Shown here piece by piece: positions 36,812 through 49,899 of a stretch of DNA of 64,000 nucleotides. Position 1 is the first letter of the stretch. Each line of letters begins with the position of its first letter. The translations under genes and the position numbers were made by a program. The stretch is from Phragmites australis (Eukaryota > Streptophyta > Magnoliopsida > Poales > Poaceae), in the NCBI RefSeq assembly GCF_958298935.1, contig NC_084921.1:40271001-40335000 (forward strand), written 5' to 3'. The notes under the pieces were generated by a model that saw only the letters and a list, made by a program, of their open reading frames with translations, was not told where the DNA came from and searched no databases.

Positions 36812-38052
36812 ATGGCGACGGTTCCGGATTCTCTGATCTGGGAGATCGTGAAGAACAACAACTCCTTCTTGGTCAAGCAGTTCGGCAACGGCAATGCTAA
36901 GGTTCAGTTCAGCAAGGAGCCCAACAACCTCTACAATGTCCACTCCTACAAGCACTCTGGTCAGTGTTTGTAGCCTAGCCTGTTTGGTTGAATTCTTGAT
37001 GGCATACGTCTTCTGTGGCACTGATTTCTGGGATTGGTTTCTTTACAGGAATTGCAAACAAGAAGACTGTGACAGTGCAATCGGCAGGTGGCAAGGATAT
37101 GGCGGTGGTCCTCTCGACTACCAAGACAAAGAAGCAGAACAAGCCTGCAAGCCTCCACCACAAATCTGTCATGCGCAAGGAGTTCCGCAAGATGGCCAAG
37201 GCTGTCAAGAACCAGGTATTGTCACTGAACAACCACATGGTGCTTAAATTTTTATGTTGTTTGTTCTCCTTTGATGGTTGTTCCAGTGGAAAATGATCTG
37301 GTTGGAAACTTTAAATGCCCTGGATATAGATGATTTTGTAAATAGCTATGGCACAGCCGTTACAAAATTGATGTGATGAGCCTTAACATGTAAGAAGATC
37401 CATTCACCTGTTTGGGTCGTCAGTGAATACACTTGTTACGCTTGCCTTCTGAGGCTTTGAACAGAGTTTGTTTTGCATTATCATTATAGCCCTCTCAGCC
37501 TATTTTCTGCACATGCTTGTTATCATGAGCTTGTAATTTTTGGAGCACATTTAGATATATTTTTAAACCATTTTGGTTCTAATACGTACTTGTCAACTTC
37601 TAAAAATGTATGGTAGCATGTGAGTATCATTCCTGGGGACTGCTTGCTGTTGTGGTTCTCATATACAGTTGCTGTGGTGAAGTCTTAACATGTAAGAAGA
37701 TCCACTCATAAAGGTTGGATCTTCAATGAGATATACCTGTTATGCCTTGCTTCTGAGCTACTTTGCATATTCGTCCGTTTTATTTACAAGTCATTAGTTG
37801 GAAGCATTTGTGCATTTGCATAAACGCTTCCCTCCAAAACATGTTTATTGCCTTTACCAATTTCTTGTTTGACCAAGTTATCGGCATCAGTTTCGTTGTT
37901 GGTGATGATTTTGCTTCTTGTTTAAACAGGTCGGTGACAACTACTACAGACCTGATCTTACCAAGCCAGCTCTTGCAAGGCTGAGCGCAGTGTACCGCAG
38001 CCTCCAGGTTGCCAAGTCTGGTGTCAAGAAGAAGAACAGGCAGCCAAACTGA
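36812..38052 (+). CDS. RPL28: 60S ribosomal protein L28 (eL28)
   Basis: Three coding exons, 36812-36959, 37049-37215 and 37930-38052, join in frame to 145 residues, close to the 143 I recall for the Arabidopsis protein. The N-terminus [20 protein letters not shown], the middle [20 protein letters not shown] and the end [13 protein letters not shown] match eL28, a structural protein of the large subunit. A 5'UTR intron of about 500 bp precedes the ATG (donor at 36311, acceptor just before 36801). Intron borders are GT-AG. The second coding intron, 714 bp, contains two similar 80-nt segments with C and D boxes, listed separately. The promoter motifs agree with a ribosomal-protein gene. Confidence 0.96.
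37368..37457 (+). ncRNA. Candidate C/D box snoRNA, copy 1, in eL28 intron
   Basis: A C box GTGATGA at 37373-37379 and a D box CTGA at 37449-37452 are 80 nt apart end to end. The segment shares TTAACATGTAAGAAGATCCA and the approach to the D box (CTTGCCTTCTGAG) with copy 2. The terminal stem is weak. I could not assign a guide target. Confidence 0.5.
37669..37762 (+). ncRNA. Candidate C/D box snoRNA, copy 2, in eL28 intron
   Basis: A C-box-like GTGGTGA at 37674-37680 (one change from consensus) and a D box CTGA at 37753-37756 are 83 nt apart end to end. Flanking AGTTGC and GCTACT can pair at five of six positions, giving a terminal stem. The interior diverges from copy 1 in the middle, as paralogous snoRNAs do. 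Confidence 0.5.
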
Positions 38053-38845
38053 AGACACAAGGGTCAATGAGCCTGTTTTCTGGATGATTGTCGGTGTCTA
38101 TGTTTCCGTCCATCTAGATTTGTTACGAAAGTATGTGACTGAAGATGAATGATGTGCTCACTTGAGGCTGCTACGAATTTTCCTGGTAGGTTCCACCTAT
38201 GTATCCATGACATATTATAAAGCCTCTGAAAATCATTTTCGTAATGCTTTTGGGTATTTCTGCTGTTGACTTCCGAGCTTCTATTTGAAACTGTCGTGCT
38301 TCGTGTGTCTTGGATGCAAGTTTGACATATATTCTGTAAGTTAATTTGGTCTGGGACGCCAAGTTAACAAATTCTACCAATACTGCTGAACCCCGTGAGT
38401 GGAAAATTCGAAGCCTCCAAATTGAGTTTGTCTCCTGATTATGCCGTGAATATTCCTCTTATATGTGTCATGTGATACATGTTCAAGCATCGGGTTGCTT
38501 TTTTTAAGTGTAGCGTTTAGAAAGACGTTGCTATCAGCTTATAATCAAAATCGGAATGTCAAATTTAGACTAAGACCTTATAATTTTGAAGCCTTAGGAC
38601 TACAATGCTATTACGCCAGTGTGCTATACTGCTATTGCCTTTGCGTGCACAAGAAATTGCGAAATCTGGTACGCGCTGCTGAAAAATCGATGGCTTGGAA
38701 GCGAAACCTTGGAGCATCTTGGAAGGAACATGGATCGTAACTCACTCGTACCAGACGTGCGGGACACCAACTTCTTCCCACGGTTTAAAAACCGAATTCA
38801 AACTGTCTAACCCATGATTTCACCAGCAAGACGGTACTCTGAAAC
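38053..38845. other. eL28 3'UTR and spacer
   Basis: No other gene seen. The proximal part should be the eL28 3'UTR. Confidence 0.5.
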
Positions 38846-39130
38846 ATGTCGGTCGGCAAGACGGCGGCCGAGGCAACGGAGGACGGCGGCAGCACCGCCG
38901 GCCGGCAGCCGAAGCCGTCGTCCCGCAGCGCCCGCTTGGAGCGCCTCTTGTCCGGGCTGGGCGCCGGTACGCTCGTGGACGCTGAGCCCGACAAGGTGAA
39001 GGACGAGATCCGGCGATGGGCCAAGAAGGTGGCGGCCCTGGTGCGCCAGCTCAGCTTCGGCACCTGGCCGGAGAAGAGCGACGTCTCGTCGGAGCACCAT
39101 GATGCATGCGATGATGGATCCGCGTACTGA
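38846..39130 (+). CDS. Small GC-rich ORF, unknown function
   Basis: An uninterrupted 94-residue frame with strong C/G at third codon positions, unlike the AT-rich flanks, suggests a real single-exon gene. It opens MSVGKTAAEATEDGG with a Ser/Arg-rich part, then an amphipathic stretch VKDEIRRWAKKVAALVRQLS, and ends in an acidic, His-containing tail. There is no signal peptide, membrane segment or domain I recognise. It could also be one exon of a larger gene or a decayed copy. It lies tail-to-tail with the anoctamin-like gene. Confidence 0.5.
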   Translation: MSVGKTAAEATEDGGSTAGRQPKPSSRSARLERLLSGLGAGTLVDAEPDKVKDEIRRWAKKVAALVRQLSFGTWPEKSDVSSEHHDACDDGSAY

Positions 39131-39735
39131 GCATCTAAACTGAAGCTAATTTTCACAGGCAGCAACCACAACTCCGACATGGTGGCAATACACAAAGTTC
39201 GTCGATTTCCTTCATTTAATTTATTCAATTATTCAAGGCCAAACTGGGCAATACAGGCTGTTGTATGTGCATTAGAGCTTTGCTCCGTTTGTCAAACATA
39301 ACAAAATTTGGCTGCAAAGGTCATGCATGTGAATAATAATAAACAGCAGCTGGCATATTCTCCTGGAAACTGATTGTTTCACAAATAAGGACTTTGCACA
39401 CACCTTCAGTTCGTTTGTGTTCTTTTTGTCAACTACGATGATATTCTACTCTTCGAAATCACCCACAGCACATTACATGGTGAAGCATGTCCGATTTTCA
39501 ATTCAACTCAACAGATCAGTAAAATCGAAGGACAAAAACACACACACACACATCCATACACTGATGGACAGCATGCTCTTCGCATTTGCCTGTACGTTAG
39601 GTAGCGATATCTACACTTACAGTTAGCAGCATTAAGAATTATATCCCTACAATTTGTGGAGCTTTGTACAATACAGATCTCGTTCTACCTAAGCTACAAA
39701 ACAAGCGTTGCCTTCTAAACTGTACCTGATGTTTC
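39131..39735. other. Spacer holding 3'UTRs of convergent genes
   Basis: AT-rich sequence with a short CA repeat near 39537. Likely 3'UTR of the small ORF and, on the minus strand, of the anoctamin-like gene. Confidence 0.45.
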
Positions 39736-42700
39736 TCAATCCAATTTTGCGTCCAATTTAGAAATACTCCTCAAAAGTTGTTTGGAGCAGACATTTTGTG
39801 CCTGAGCTACATATCGCACACGATTTGCTTTCACCCAAGCAGGCTCCTAATTGACAAAAGAAAATCGAGAAACCACACATGGGTGCTTCAGTTATAAAGA
39901 AATCAGTAAAACTGTACAGAAGAAGCAGAAAAATATAGAAAATCACCTCTGGCACAAAGTGTGAGAAACCAAACTTGATTAAGAGGAGAGCATGCTCCAT
40001 TATGAGGATTGCTGCAAGTCCTGGCTCAATCCTCCAGTTGCCCTCCTCGTCGTATAGACAAACAAGAAGCAAGCAGTTGGTGCATATTGCCATCACAACC
40101 AAGAACTGAAAATAAACTTCACAGTGAACATCAAGGCATGCATGTATACCCACTAGGAGTCGAATTAAAAGATCAACTGCTAGCAAACCTGGAATATGTT
40201 CAACCATGCTCCAATCGTTGCTGCAGCACGGGGCATAGGTCGTTTCAACATGACTAACAACTTTAATGCATCTGCTCTTATTTCAGTAACATTGTTCTGT
40301 AGTGAAAATAGTTCAAAAGCTTAATAGACATAAATCAAAGCAAGAATGACACAGAGAGGGAGGGCGACTACAAACATCAAAGCAATTTTGTGATAGAGAT
40401 CACATACCAGAGCTGCAAAACAAAAAATCAACGGAAATGCACAGGCAAACATCATGATCATCCCAAACTGTAGAGTTAGCTCAAGAAAGTCTGTAATGGA
40501 TTCAATACTGTAAGCACAAATGCCGTTCTTTTTTTTTAACAGATTGCACTATGAGTGAAAGATTAGCAAAAGTGGTATATGCAAATCACATCCAAAGAAG
40601 ACCACCAAAAGAACTGAAAAGATAAACATTTACCATCAAATAAACCATCTTCAAGTTCTTCTCCAATGCTTGCAGTATAAGAGGGTTTTAAATATTCTTT
40701 CTCCACTCTTGTTGATAACCGGACTGACTTTCCTGCTGGCGATTCTTTCTCATGTTTTTTCTTGCTACAAGATGAGAGCGAATTCATATATCCATCTATT
40801 GGTCTGGGAATAAGAACAATAAGACATAGGGCTTGTGCAAAACTTACTGAACAGCTATGTACTTTTTATAGCTGTACTTGAGGTAAGGTATGGAATTCTC
40901 GATCACATTTTCCAATACCTGAAAATATTAAATATATCATCAGTTGGAGTCTATGGAACCATCATATCCAACAGTAAAACAGCTACGGTGCAGACATGCC
41001 TGAGACACAATGAGACGCTGGATAAGGACTTGCCGGAGGGCCAGTATATCACGATACAGAGAAGCATGGTAAAATAACCCAATATATGACTGCATAAAGT
41101 AAAGGCCAAAGACCTGCATTTCAACAATGAGTGAGAAGCCCAACTTAAAGAACAAATACTTTTTTCTATTTATAGTATTTACCTTATAAACTAAACTAGC
41201 AGAACTAGACTCTTCTCCTTGGTTGTTTTCATACTTTATTAAAGCGACAGACACCTTGCCACCAATTCTGGTGTAATATTGAATTGCAACAAGATATACC
41301 GCGGTCAATAAATACCTGTATGAGGGAACATCAATCAGAACAATATATTTCAGGTTTTAATGACAACCAGATGACAAAATAATGAGGGAAACTGACATGA
41401 ATAATAAGGGAAGAAAAGCTAGCTGGCAAGTCAGTTGCCCAGTTCTATGATAATTGTACCAAAGATCATATTGACATACTTACTTCACCACCTCAGTCTC
41501 TGTAATCTCATATAGATGAGCATAGGCCAACTCAAATGGCAGCTGAAGACAAATGATAGCCAACACAATGATAGTGTTGTTCCTAATTCTAAGGAGGACG
41601 CCAAACCACTCATTCCTTTGTAACTTTCTTTTCTCAGCAGACACCTCACCAATCTTTTTTTCCTCAACATTCAGAGAACCGCTCAAGGTGTCAAGTTCAT
41701 TGCCCAAATTTTTGCATTCAGAGAATGAATAATTAATACCCCATCTGTTGGAGGCCATCGTAAAAATGTCAGGGAATAGTTGTGAACAAGGAATTAATCA
41801 GCCCGAAATATACAGATCGGATATAAATCGCATGTCCTACCTAGAAAGAAGCGCTGAATTCTTCCGTTTCCAAAATTGCAAAAAGAAGACAGCCCAAGAA
41901 ATAACAAAGATAAAGAAAGCAGGAAGAACCAACCACTGCAATGGTCTGAATTCAAATTGCAGAAGAGGAAAGTAGAAGTTAGAACAGACAGCTGACAGTA
42001 TAGTTTTATTAACAAATTTTCCAATAGAGGCATGGTAAGTAAAATGCATACCCAAAATCTATAAGTTGAGTCGCCAGTCCAAAAACGGCTGGGAAGAACA
42101 GCCAACGTGTATACATTCCTAGGAAAGCAAAGTATGTTGCAATCTGCAGTTCCAAATGGAGTTTTTTCAAAGTAAAAGGTAGAAAATTTAATTAATATTG
42201 CTTCAGACAGAATGGCACATATAAATTAAATATGGTTGGTGTAAGCTGTGCCGAACACAATTTTACCTTTGTCCCAAAGTAAGAGTAAATCTCATCGATA
42301 GGTTGCCATGTGAAGTCAAGCCAGTTCAGCGCCCAATTTCTCAGGAGTTGCTTCCTTTTAATTTCATCTGCGACGAATTTGTTAGCTGGCTAACGCTAAT
42401 AATTTGACAAATATGAGTACAAGCAGAGTTTAGATTAGCGTACCGTGCAAAGGGAATACAAGCTTTACAACTCCTTCATCTTCCAGCCTGGTCAATAATG
42501 ACTCATTTTGAATCCAATGAAACTCTTTTTCATCAAATTTTAGAGTTACTTGAGAATTTGTCTTGTTCACCTGCATAACTCAATTCCTACTTACTATCAG
42601 TCTAGGAATATAGAACAATAGGCGATAAATCACTAGGCATAACTACAATGCATTGCAATCTGAACAACAGCAGCTATACGTGACGACAAATTTGCACTTA

Positions 42701-43359
42701 CGATGCCATATATCAAGTAGCGGAAGCAGCAATACCGCTCTCGCCAGCTGAACAGGGACCCATCTGGCTGCCTGACGAATGCTGCGACCTGGTCCCATTC
42801 AAACTGCAGCTCCATTCCTGAACCACAAATTAACAGCGCACATCAGCACATCACCCACCCCCCAACCACATTTCAAATGCTCCTAGGGGGAATAGTTCAG
42901 TTACCGATGTAAGTTAGCTTCTTCATCTGCATCTCAGCAGCAGCTCTCCCCAGGGTCCCCATTGGCGCAGCCAGCTAATTCAAACAGCAAGCCACAAGCA
43001 TTAGAACTTCAATAGCAAAGCAGCACGCCTTCCAGTTAAATTCCAGAGCGAGGTAGATCCTAGGGCTTGCAATCTTCTGAATCGCCTCCTCCGCTCAAAC
43101 TCAGGGCACCACCACAAACCGATTTGAAACAACACAAGCACCGGCCACGGACCTTGATGAACTCGGCGGGGACGCCGCGGACGCGGTCGACGAGCAGCCC
43201 GGCTCCCTCCAGCTCCCGCACCAGCCGCGCCACGCAGTCCTCGGCGCCGGCGCCCGCCGCGGCGGAGCGGGAGAGCTTGGGCACAACGATGCCCACCTCG
43301 AACCCCGTGGCCTCCTCCACAGACCCCTCTCCTCCTCCTCCTCCTCCCCCTCCCCCCAT
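39736..43359 (-). CDS. Anoctamin-like (TMEM16 family) membrane protein
   Basis: Sixteen exons join in frame to 662 residues, near the ~665 I recall for Arabidopsis At1g73020. Exons: 43359-43153, 42974-42905, 42817-42702, 42570-42444, 42367-42267, 42143-42052, 41945-41841, 41744-41484, 41315-41183, 41113-41000, 40918-40848, 40764-40634, 40490-40408, 40296-40189, 40105-39947 and 39846-39736. All introns are GT-AG except the one after 41000, which starts GC. The N-terminal cytosolic region ([34 protein letters not shown]) precedes the anoctamin domain with several hydrophobic segments ([40 protein letters not shown]). It ends near residue 662. Family members are calcium-activated chloride channels or lipid scramblases; the plant role is uncertain. 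Confidence 0.94.
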
Positions 43360-44002
43360 CCCCGCCTACACCGGGATCAGATTCAGACGCAGGCGACGGC
43401 GGATACAAGGAAGTGGATCAGCATCGCATGGGCGGAAAGGGGAATGCGGGGAGCGAAGAGTAAAACAAAAGGAAAACGAGAATTTTTTGTTTTTTTTTTT
43501 GGCCTTTGGGAATGGCGGAGAGAGGAGAGGATGCGAGCGCAGGCGAGGAGGATTAGGAGGGCCGGTGTCTGCGTTAATTCGACTTGAAAATTCAATTTAA
43601 TTAACCGGCTGATTAGTTGGTGTCTTAACTGTCTCTGAGCAGGCAGGCAGAGCTTGGGGGCCTAATTAATGATTAGGGTGGAATTCAAAATGGTGGGGCA
43701 AATAATTTCGGGGACGAGGCGAGCAAGGGGCAAGCGTCTCTAGGGTTGTTTGGTTCTTCCCCCAAACGAGTCAACCTAAAAGTGGGTGATGTTAAAACTA
43801 GGATTATATTAAAGTTTGGTCATATTAAATAGTATTTATTTTGAGATAAAGCTAAAAGTTTGGCTAACTAAAAATTAGGCTGCTATTTTAGATGTCAATC
43901 GAATATCTAACTATATGGTATATACGTATAAGAAGTATATCATAAACAGATAAGATATATCATACATCTGATGAATAATTTTGAATATTACAAAACCAAA
44001 CC
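43360..44002. other. Anoctamin-like 5' region and spacer
   Basis: The first ~250 bp should hold the 5'UTR and promoter of the minus-strand gene. At 43742-43760, TAGGGTTGTTTGGTTC resembles the end of a Tourist-like MITE, but no partner end was found. Confidence 0.4.
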
Positions 44003-46400
44003 TGTGGAACATAGTATACTTGGAGACCACGGAAGTCTATACTAGGAACGTCTAGAATGGTTGCCCAACCCGAAAACGACTAGTATTCAAGTTGGATCCA
44101 TCTACTTTGTTGTAGTAGACAAGATGAAGAATTTACTATTAACTACAGCTGGATAGGAGATAGCATATCAGCTCTATATAAAGTGAAGATCCAAACTCCT
44201 GGGGGAAGGGGCATCTGCAACTTGACATAAGCACAAATACCATAGGAGATACTTAGCAACATCATCCTTAGTTTAGCTTGGATACAATCTATTCCCAGGT
44301 CTACACACATTGTTTGTAATCGAGAAAATACATACGCATCATCATTAATATAGGACGTGGAGTATTATCCTAACCAGGGACCCAAACCTGTCTAAATCGC
44401 ATGTCTTTATTCATGTTTAATCCTTGATTTCAAAGGTACCCTAGTCAATTATGGATGTATTGTTAGTAACTAATCTTCGACAGTTGGCGCGCCAGTTAGG
44501 AGATTTCTTCTGTTTTTCAAGATTAATCATGTCTCGAGTTCACATCCGCGTTGATTTCTTTGACGATGGTTTCTACAACCACTTCGAGTCGGCGGAAGCC
44601 ATCTACTCATCGCCTCCTGCCGAATCTGAGATCCTCTTAGGAGCTATGGTTTTCCACTGGGACAATCAAGGTGGACTGATCCATACTGGTATTCTCAAGT
44701 CCAGCCCATTAAACGCATACCGTGAGGTGGGATATCTCAACTGGGATCCTAAGGAGCCTAACATTCTCCAGTGCATAGACATCGATAGCGAGGACGGGGA
44801 TAGGAGAGTGGCAACGATAACTCGGTCAACAGCTAGAGAAACCGAACATATCGATTCGTGTTCATAGCTCGAGGAGTCGGAACCCCGTCCGATGACCCAA
44901 TGGTGGTAGATCAAAACGCCGCAAAGAACAATGGCGTTGGAATTCTCATGGACCCAGCAGCGGCAGCCATCGCCCACGATACCAGTGTTGTCGGAAATAT
45001 ACCGCTAGGAATGTCTATGACTGGTACCTAGTTAGCTCCTAATACTACTAATCATTGACAGACCGTAGGAGATCAGGTGCCCTCTGGTATTCAACGATGA
45101 CTTCAGTGGATACCCCTCCACCAACACCGATCTCGAGATCGAGGAATGTATACTCTCAGGACAACTATCACGAGGCTTCATCGACTCAACTGCAGCAAGC
45201 CTCGGTAATGGTGTCTTCAGTACTCCAAAGGCTAACGTTTAGGGCGCTCATTTGATTTTAAGATCTTTCCCCGAGTTGGACCCAGTGAATCCTTTAACCT
45301 TGATGCTCAATTAAGTGAAGACTTTACTTGATGTGGCTCAGATCCAAGCTGCTCGAGTAAACAACCCTGACAGTTCTAGACATCTGAGTCGACAAGGCGT
45401 CAGTTCGAGGAGCCACAACGTGGACATCCTCAAGTCAAGGAATCGCAGATGGGAAGCTCGGGCGATCGGGATCGAGCGTAGTCCTACAGGCCAGGCTATA
45501 ACTGCCCTATTCATAGACGCAGGAACCAGAAAAATTTGAGAAATCGCATCACTCACAATCAGCATGATCTATAGAGAGTGATAGACAACCGTTGCAAGGA
45601 ACACCATGAAGACGACCAACGCTATAATGAGCGCCAATCTCTAGGATGAGACGATCGACGCAACTCCTCTGTCTGAAGGAACAGGCTTGAAAGTCCTACT
45701 CCTCCACCTCTTGAAGAGTTTGATGGGTTACGAAGCCTTCACACCTGAGCTCTGGTCAATGCGGTGGCCCAAGAAGTTCAAAGCCGGTCCTATCCAAAAA
45801 TACGACAAAAAGTTCAATCCCAATGAGTGGTTGCAGATATATACCACTATTATTCAAGCGGCGGGAGGTGACAACAAGGTGATGGTCAACTATCTGCTGA
45901 TCGCGCTAGATAGGGTAGCACGATCTTGGTTGTTGAACTTGCTTCCTAACTTGATCCTATTGTAGGCTGAGCTAAAGGTTTAGTTCATCGCCGACTTCTA
46001 GGGTATGTTCAAGTGCCCAGCAATGGAGAACGATCTTCATCAGTTGAACCAAGGCAAAGATGAGTCTTTTTGAGACTTCATCCGGAGGTTCAATGATAAG
46101 CGCAACACGATCCCGGACATCTCCGATGAGTCGGTCATCATCACCTTCGAGCGAGGCGTCAAGGACACAGATTTGGTCGGCAAGTTAGCCACTAGAAAGA
46201 TCTAAATGGTTAAAGAGCTCTTCTAGTTGGCCGACAAGTCTGCAAAGCATGTTGAAGCTCAGGCACATGCCCAAAACCCTTAGTCTGGCAAGGACAATCC
46301 CGAGTCCTCGAAAAATTGGGGGGGGGGGGGGGGGAGAATAAACCTAATGACAAGCGTAAAGATCCAAACACGACTGTCGATCGATAGGAGCAAGTCACGT
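44003..46400 (+). mobile_element. 5' part of a decayed gypsy retrotransposon
   Basis: A probable LTR of about 480 bp (44003-44482) ends in TTCGACA and is followed by TTGGCGCGCCAG, a common gypsy primer-site region. Downstream are scattered gag pieces. One frame has MSRVHIRVDFFDDGF; another has the Retrotrans_gag-like KKFKAGPIQKYDKKFNPNEW and VARSWLLNLLP. Stops and frameshifts are numerous. A run of 19 G lies near 46319-46335. The element is cut off near 46400 where the L1 sequence begins, so no pol or 3'LTR is present. Confidence 0.75.
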
Positions 46401-47559
46401 AACACTGAGGATAACAAAGGCCTGAGCTGAGGTGGTGAAAAGTGGTGTCCCGTCCATCAGACCCAAGCATTTGAACTTGAGCTCTTTCCAAAGATCATGC
46501 TCCTCCAAGGAAAGCTGTCACCTTTCCAGCGCGAGGTCGAGCCTGTAGACCACCTCTTTGGCTATTGCAAGTTGAAGGCGGACACAGCCAACAAATTTCT
46601 GACTCCACCACTTGAGCCCCAAGGCGCGGAACACATCAGTCGTCAAATGGACAATGCCAGGCGTTGCGGATCACATCCAAGTATCCAGGAAGCTGAGGCC
46701 AGAATGACTCGAAATGAAATCAATTTTTTTTTATGGTGGAGTTCACATTAGTCTGGAGGAGGATGGGAGCGTGGTCAGAGCAGTCTGAGGAAAGACTTCG
46801 TAGCTGGTGATCCGAAAAGAAGCTCTCCCAATCGACGCAAACAAAAACGCGGTCAATGCACTCAAGAGTAGGGTGAACATGGTGGTTGCTCCACGTATAC
46901 AACCTTCCATGCAAGTGAAATTCCTTAAGCTCTAGATCATCAAAGAAAACGGCGAAAGCGACCCATCAACCTACGATGCAAGGCGCCTTTGTTCTTGTCT
47001 TGCGCCTTGTAAATCATGTTAAAATCACCACACAACAACCATGGTCCAATGCACCCTTGCCTCACGTCTCGCAGCTCTTCCAGGAAGGTGACCCTGTCCA
47101 TTTCTCTATGAGGACTGTATACCGTAGTCAACCACCATGGCGAGCCACCCGGTAAGGCAACCTTGATAGTGAGGGAGTACTCCTTGAGCGTGATATTGGA
47201 AACCGCCCAGATATCAGTGCGCCAAGCAATTAGGATACCCCTGCGAGTATTCACAGCAAGCACGAACCAATACTGGAAAGCAGCACCTAACATACCCAAC
47301 ATCAAATTGTTGTCAATTACAGAGAATTTGGTTTCTTGAAGGCATAGCAAGGAAATGCGTTCTTGCTCCACGGTTTCTCACATCGCATCACGACGCGCCC
47401 GTGCATTGAGACCACAGACGTTCCAGCATAAAACATTTCAGAATCCATGAACACGAGAAGCAACCGAAGATTGGATGCAGCGTGCCACTCAAGCGGCCGT
47501 GGCCGACGACAAAGGTGCCTGGGCAACCGCAGGATATGCTTTGGGGAAAAGCTCCCTAA

Positions 47560-47908
47560 GGCCAACTCCAACGGAGCCAGCAAACGGCCGCTGTATTATT
47601 GTGCTAGCAATTTTGCTGCTCGGACAGCCCGCAATGCGCTCCAGCGGAGCCTGTTTCAGGTGCTACAGTGATGCGGGCGTTCATCACTGTAGCACGTGGG
47701 AACGGAAACTTTGCCGATCGTCCGGAGGAGCGGCATCATTGTGGCGAGTGGATGACGGTGGGTCCAGAGAAAGGAGGAGAGTAATAGAATGTAGGAAATT
47801 AGGTAGCTATTGGAGATGAAAAAAAATAGAAGATGCTGTAATAGTGTTAAAGGATGTTGTAATAATGTTATAGAGAATGAATTTATACAGTATTTGTTGG
47901 AGCTAACC
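47560..47908. mobile_element. Tourist-like MITE inside the L1
   Basis: A 349-bp element with ends GGCCAACTCCAACG and TGTTGGAGCTAACC, flanked by TAA on both sides (47557-47559 and 47909-47911). Its ends match the family of the element at 27241-27507. Confidence 0.75.
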
Positions 47909-49899
47909 TAATGGTTGCCCGCTGTGAGGCAGATAAAAGTGCCTCAAACGTGCGCTCGTATTCGACAAACACCGCAGCGTTGGGCCGGCCGTGAGTTCGA
48001 AGTGATCCCGAGGCTTTGCATCAGCACATTTTGCGCTTGAGTGACCGGGTTGGAAACACATTTCGCTGTGCCGCCACACACTTGCTATGACGAGGCAGTG
48101 TCACGGGCTCATCAGGGCGCGAAACGGCCGAGCGTGGGCACCTCTTCGACGGAGGAGTAGACAGAACTGGCCACTGGGAAGGAGCCCGAACCACATCAAT
48201 AAAATCAACAACAGCCAACTCAACCGCCGGATCATTGGTGACCACTTGGAAAGGTAGCAGCGACCGCGCATCCCTCCCCTCCCCCCCCCCCAAATGGCAT
48301 TGCTCATCTGAAGAAGAGGTCCGATTAAGCATGTGCAAATCCGGGGGAGGAGAAACGCCAGGCTCCTGAGCTGATGGCCGAAGGATAGCAGCAGGCGCCA
48401 AAGCCCACGCTGAAACATCCTCGTCTGGAGGCGAAGAGGTCGCGGAGACACCTGCAAGGTCCATAGGGGCATCGACCAGATCCGGTCCATTAACATTGCG
48501 GCCCAGCCCAAGGGGCAGATTAGCAGACGGGTCTGTTGCCGTGACGGGGAACAGGATCCCCTCCACCGTGTTGTCTGGGATCACGGGCTTCGTCAAGCAT
48601 TGGGTTCCACAACCGAGGGCACTGCACAGGTGAAGCATGAGGCAGGCTGAAAGTGCATCTAGCCCCTATGTGTGGTTTTGGTAATTAATGACAATACATA
48701 TGGACTAACAATGTTGTTGAGATTGTTAGTAGGTTATTCAATAGGAGAAGCCTAGGTGAAGAGACATGCATGAACTCTAGGTGAATGGAAAGATTGAAAG
48801 TACATCGAGATGAACGAGCTCTAGGTGATGCTCGGATGTGATGCATGGAGGAGAAATATGCATCTAAATAAAGGAGCTCTTGGTGATGCTCATAAGAAGA
48901 AGAAGCTCAATAAGATTAGCAATAAGCTTGAAGGCTAAGTTACTTGTGGAGATCAAGTAACTAAAGGTATGACTCATCAATAGAGTTTTATGGACTAACC
49001 CGTGTGCTATGTGTTTAATAATGAGTGTGGTTAGGTTCTATATGAAGATTGACAATATGCATGAAGGCTAATAAGTTACTTGTGGAGATCAAGTAACTTA
49101 AGGTATAAATGTTGTCATTTAGGTTTTATGGACTAACCCATGTACTTTGTGCTTGAGAGTGAGTTGAGGTTAGGATCCATAAAAAGGCATAAGTTGAATT
49201 GAAATCATATATGCCAAGAGTGAAGAACAAGAGTGGACTCCATATATGAAAAAGTGAATTCATTGAAGATGTCGAATACAAAGTGGTTTTCTATGGCAAG
49301 ACGGTGAAGGGCAAGCAAGACTCGGCTGCGATGGACCATCCGTGGTGAAGGGCAAGCAAATGGCTTGGCGCCGAAGGACCAAGGCGGTGGTGAAGAGCGA
49401 GTGAAGGCTTTGCGCCGATGGACCGTGCGAGGCTATGGGAAGCTATGGATGATTCACATCAATCATATGAAGAATCAAGAAGAGATGGAGTGAAGAATAT
49501 ATGGAAGTTGGTAACCCTCAAGGTTTGAAAGAAAAGAAGCGGTACTTGAAAGTTTTCAAATGCTCAAAGTGGTTCAAACGAGTTTTGTCTTTGAATTTGA
49601 GTATAGGTATGCCGCACTATTAAGAGGGATGCAACGTGAGCTAATTGTCGTGTCTCAGTGCTCAAGAGTTCCCAACCAAACCCAAAGTGAGAGTTTGTTG
49701 TTAAGAGTCCGGAGCGGAAAGTGCGGAAGTGTCCAAAATAGGTTTTGGAGTGTTCCTAATTTGATCCTATATCTTTTAGGTCATGAATTCAGTTGGGATG
49801 TGTAGCTCTCTGAATAAGCTTTCCATAGAGTCCAAAATCGTCGAAATCGGACTCCGGGATCAAAAGTTATCGCCGTTTTTCGGAGGTCAGCTGTGCTGT

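Noticed and set aside
46319..46335. Long G run as a possible G-quadruplex control element
   Set aside because: It is a single homopolymer in dead gypsy gag sequence, most easily explained by slippage or assembly.
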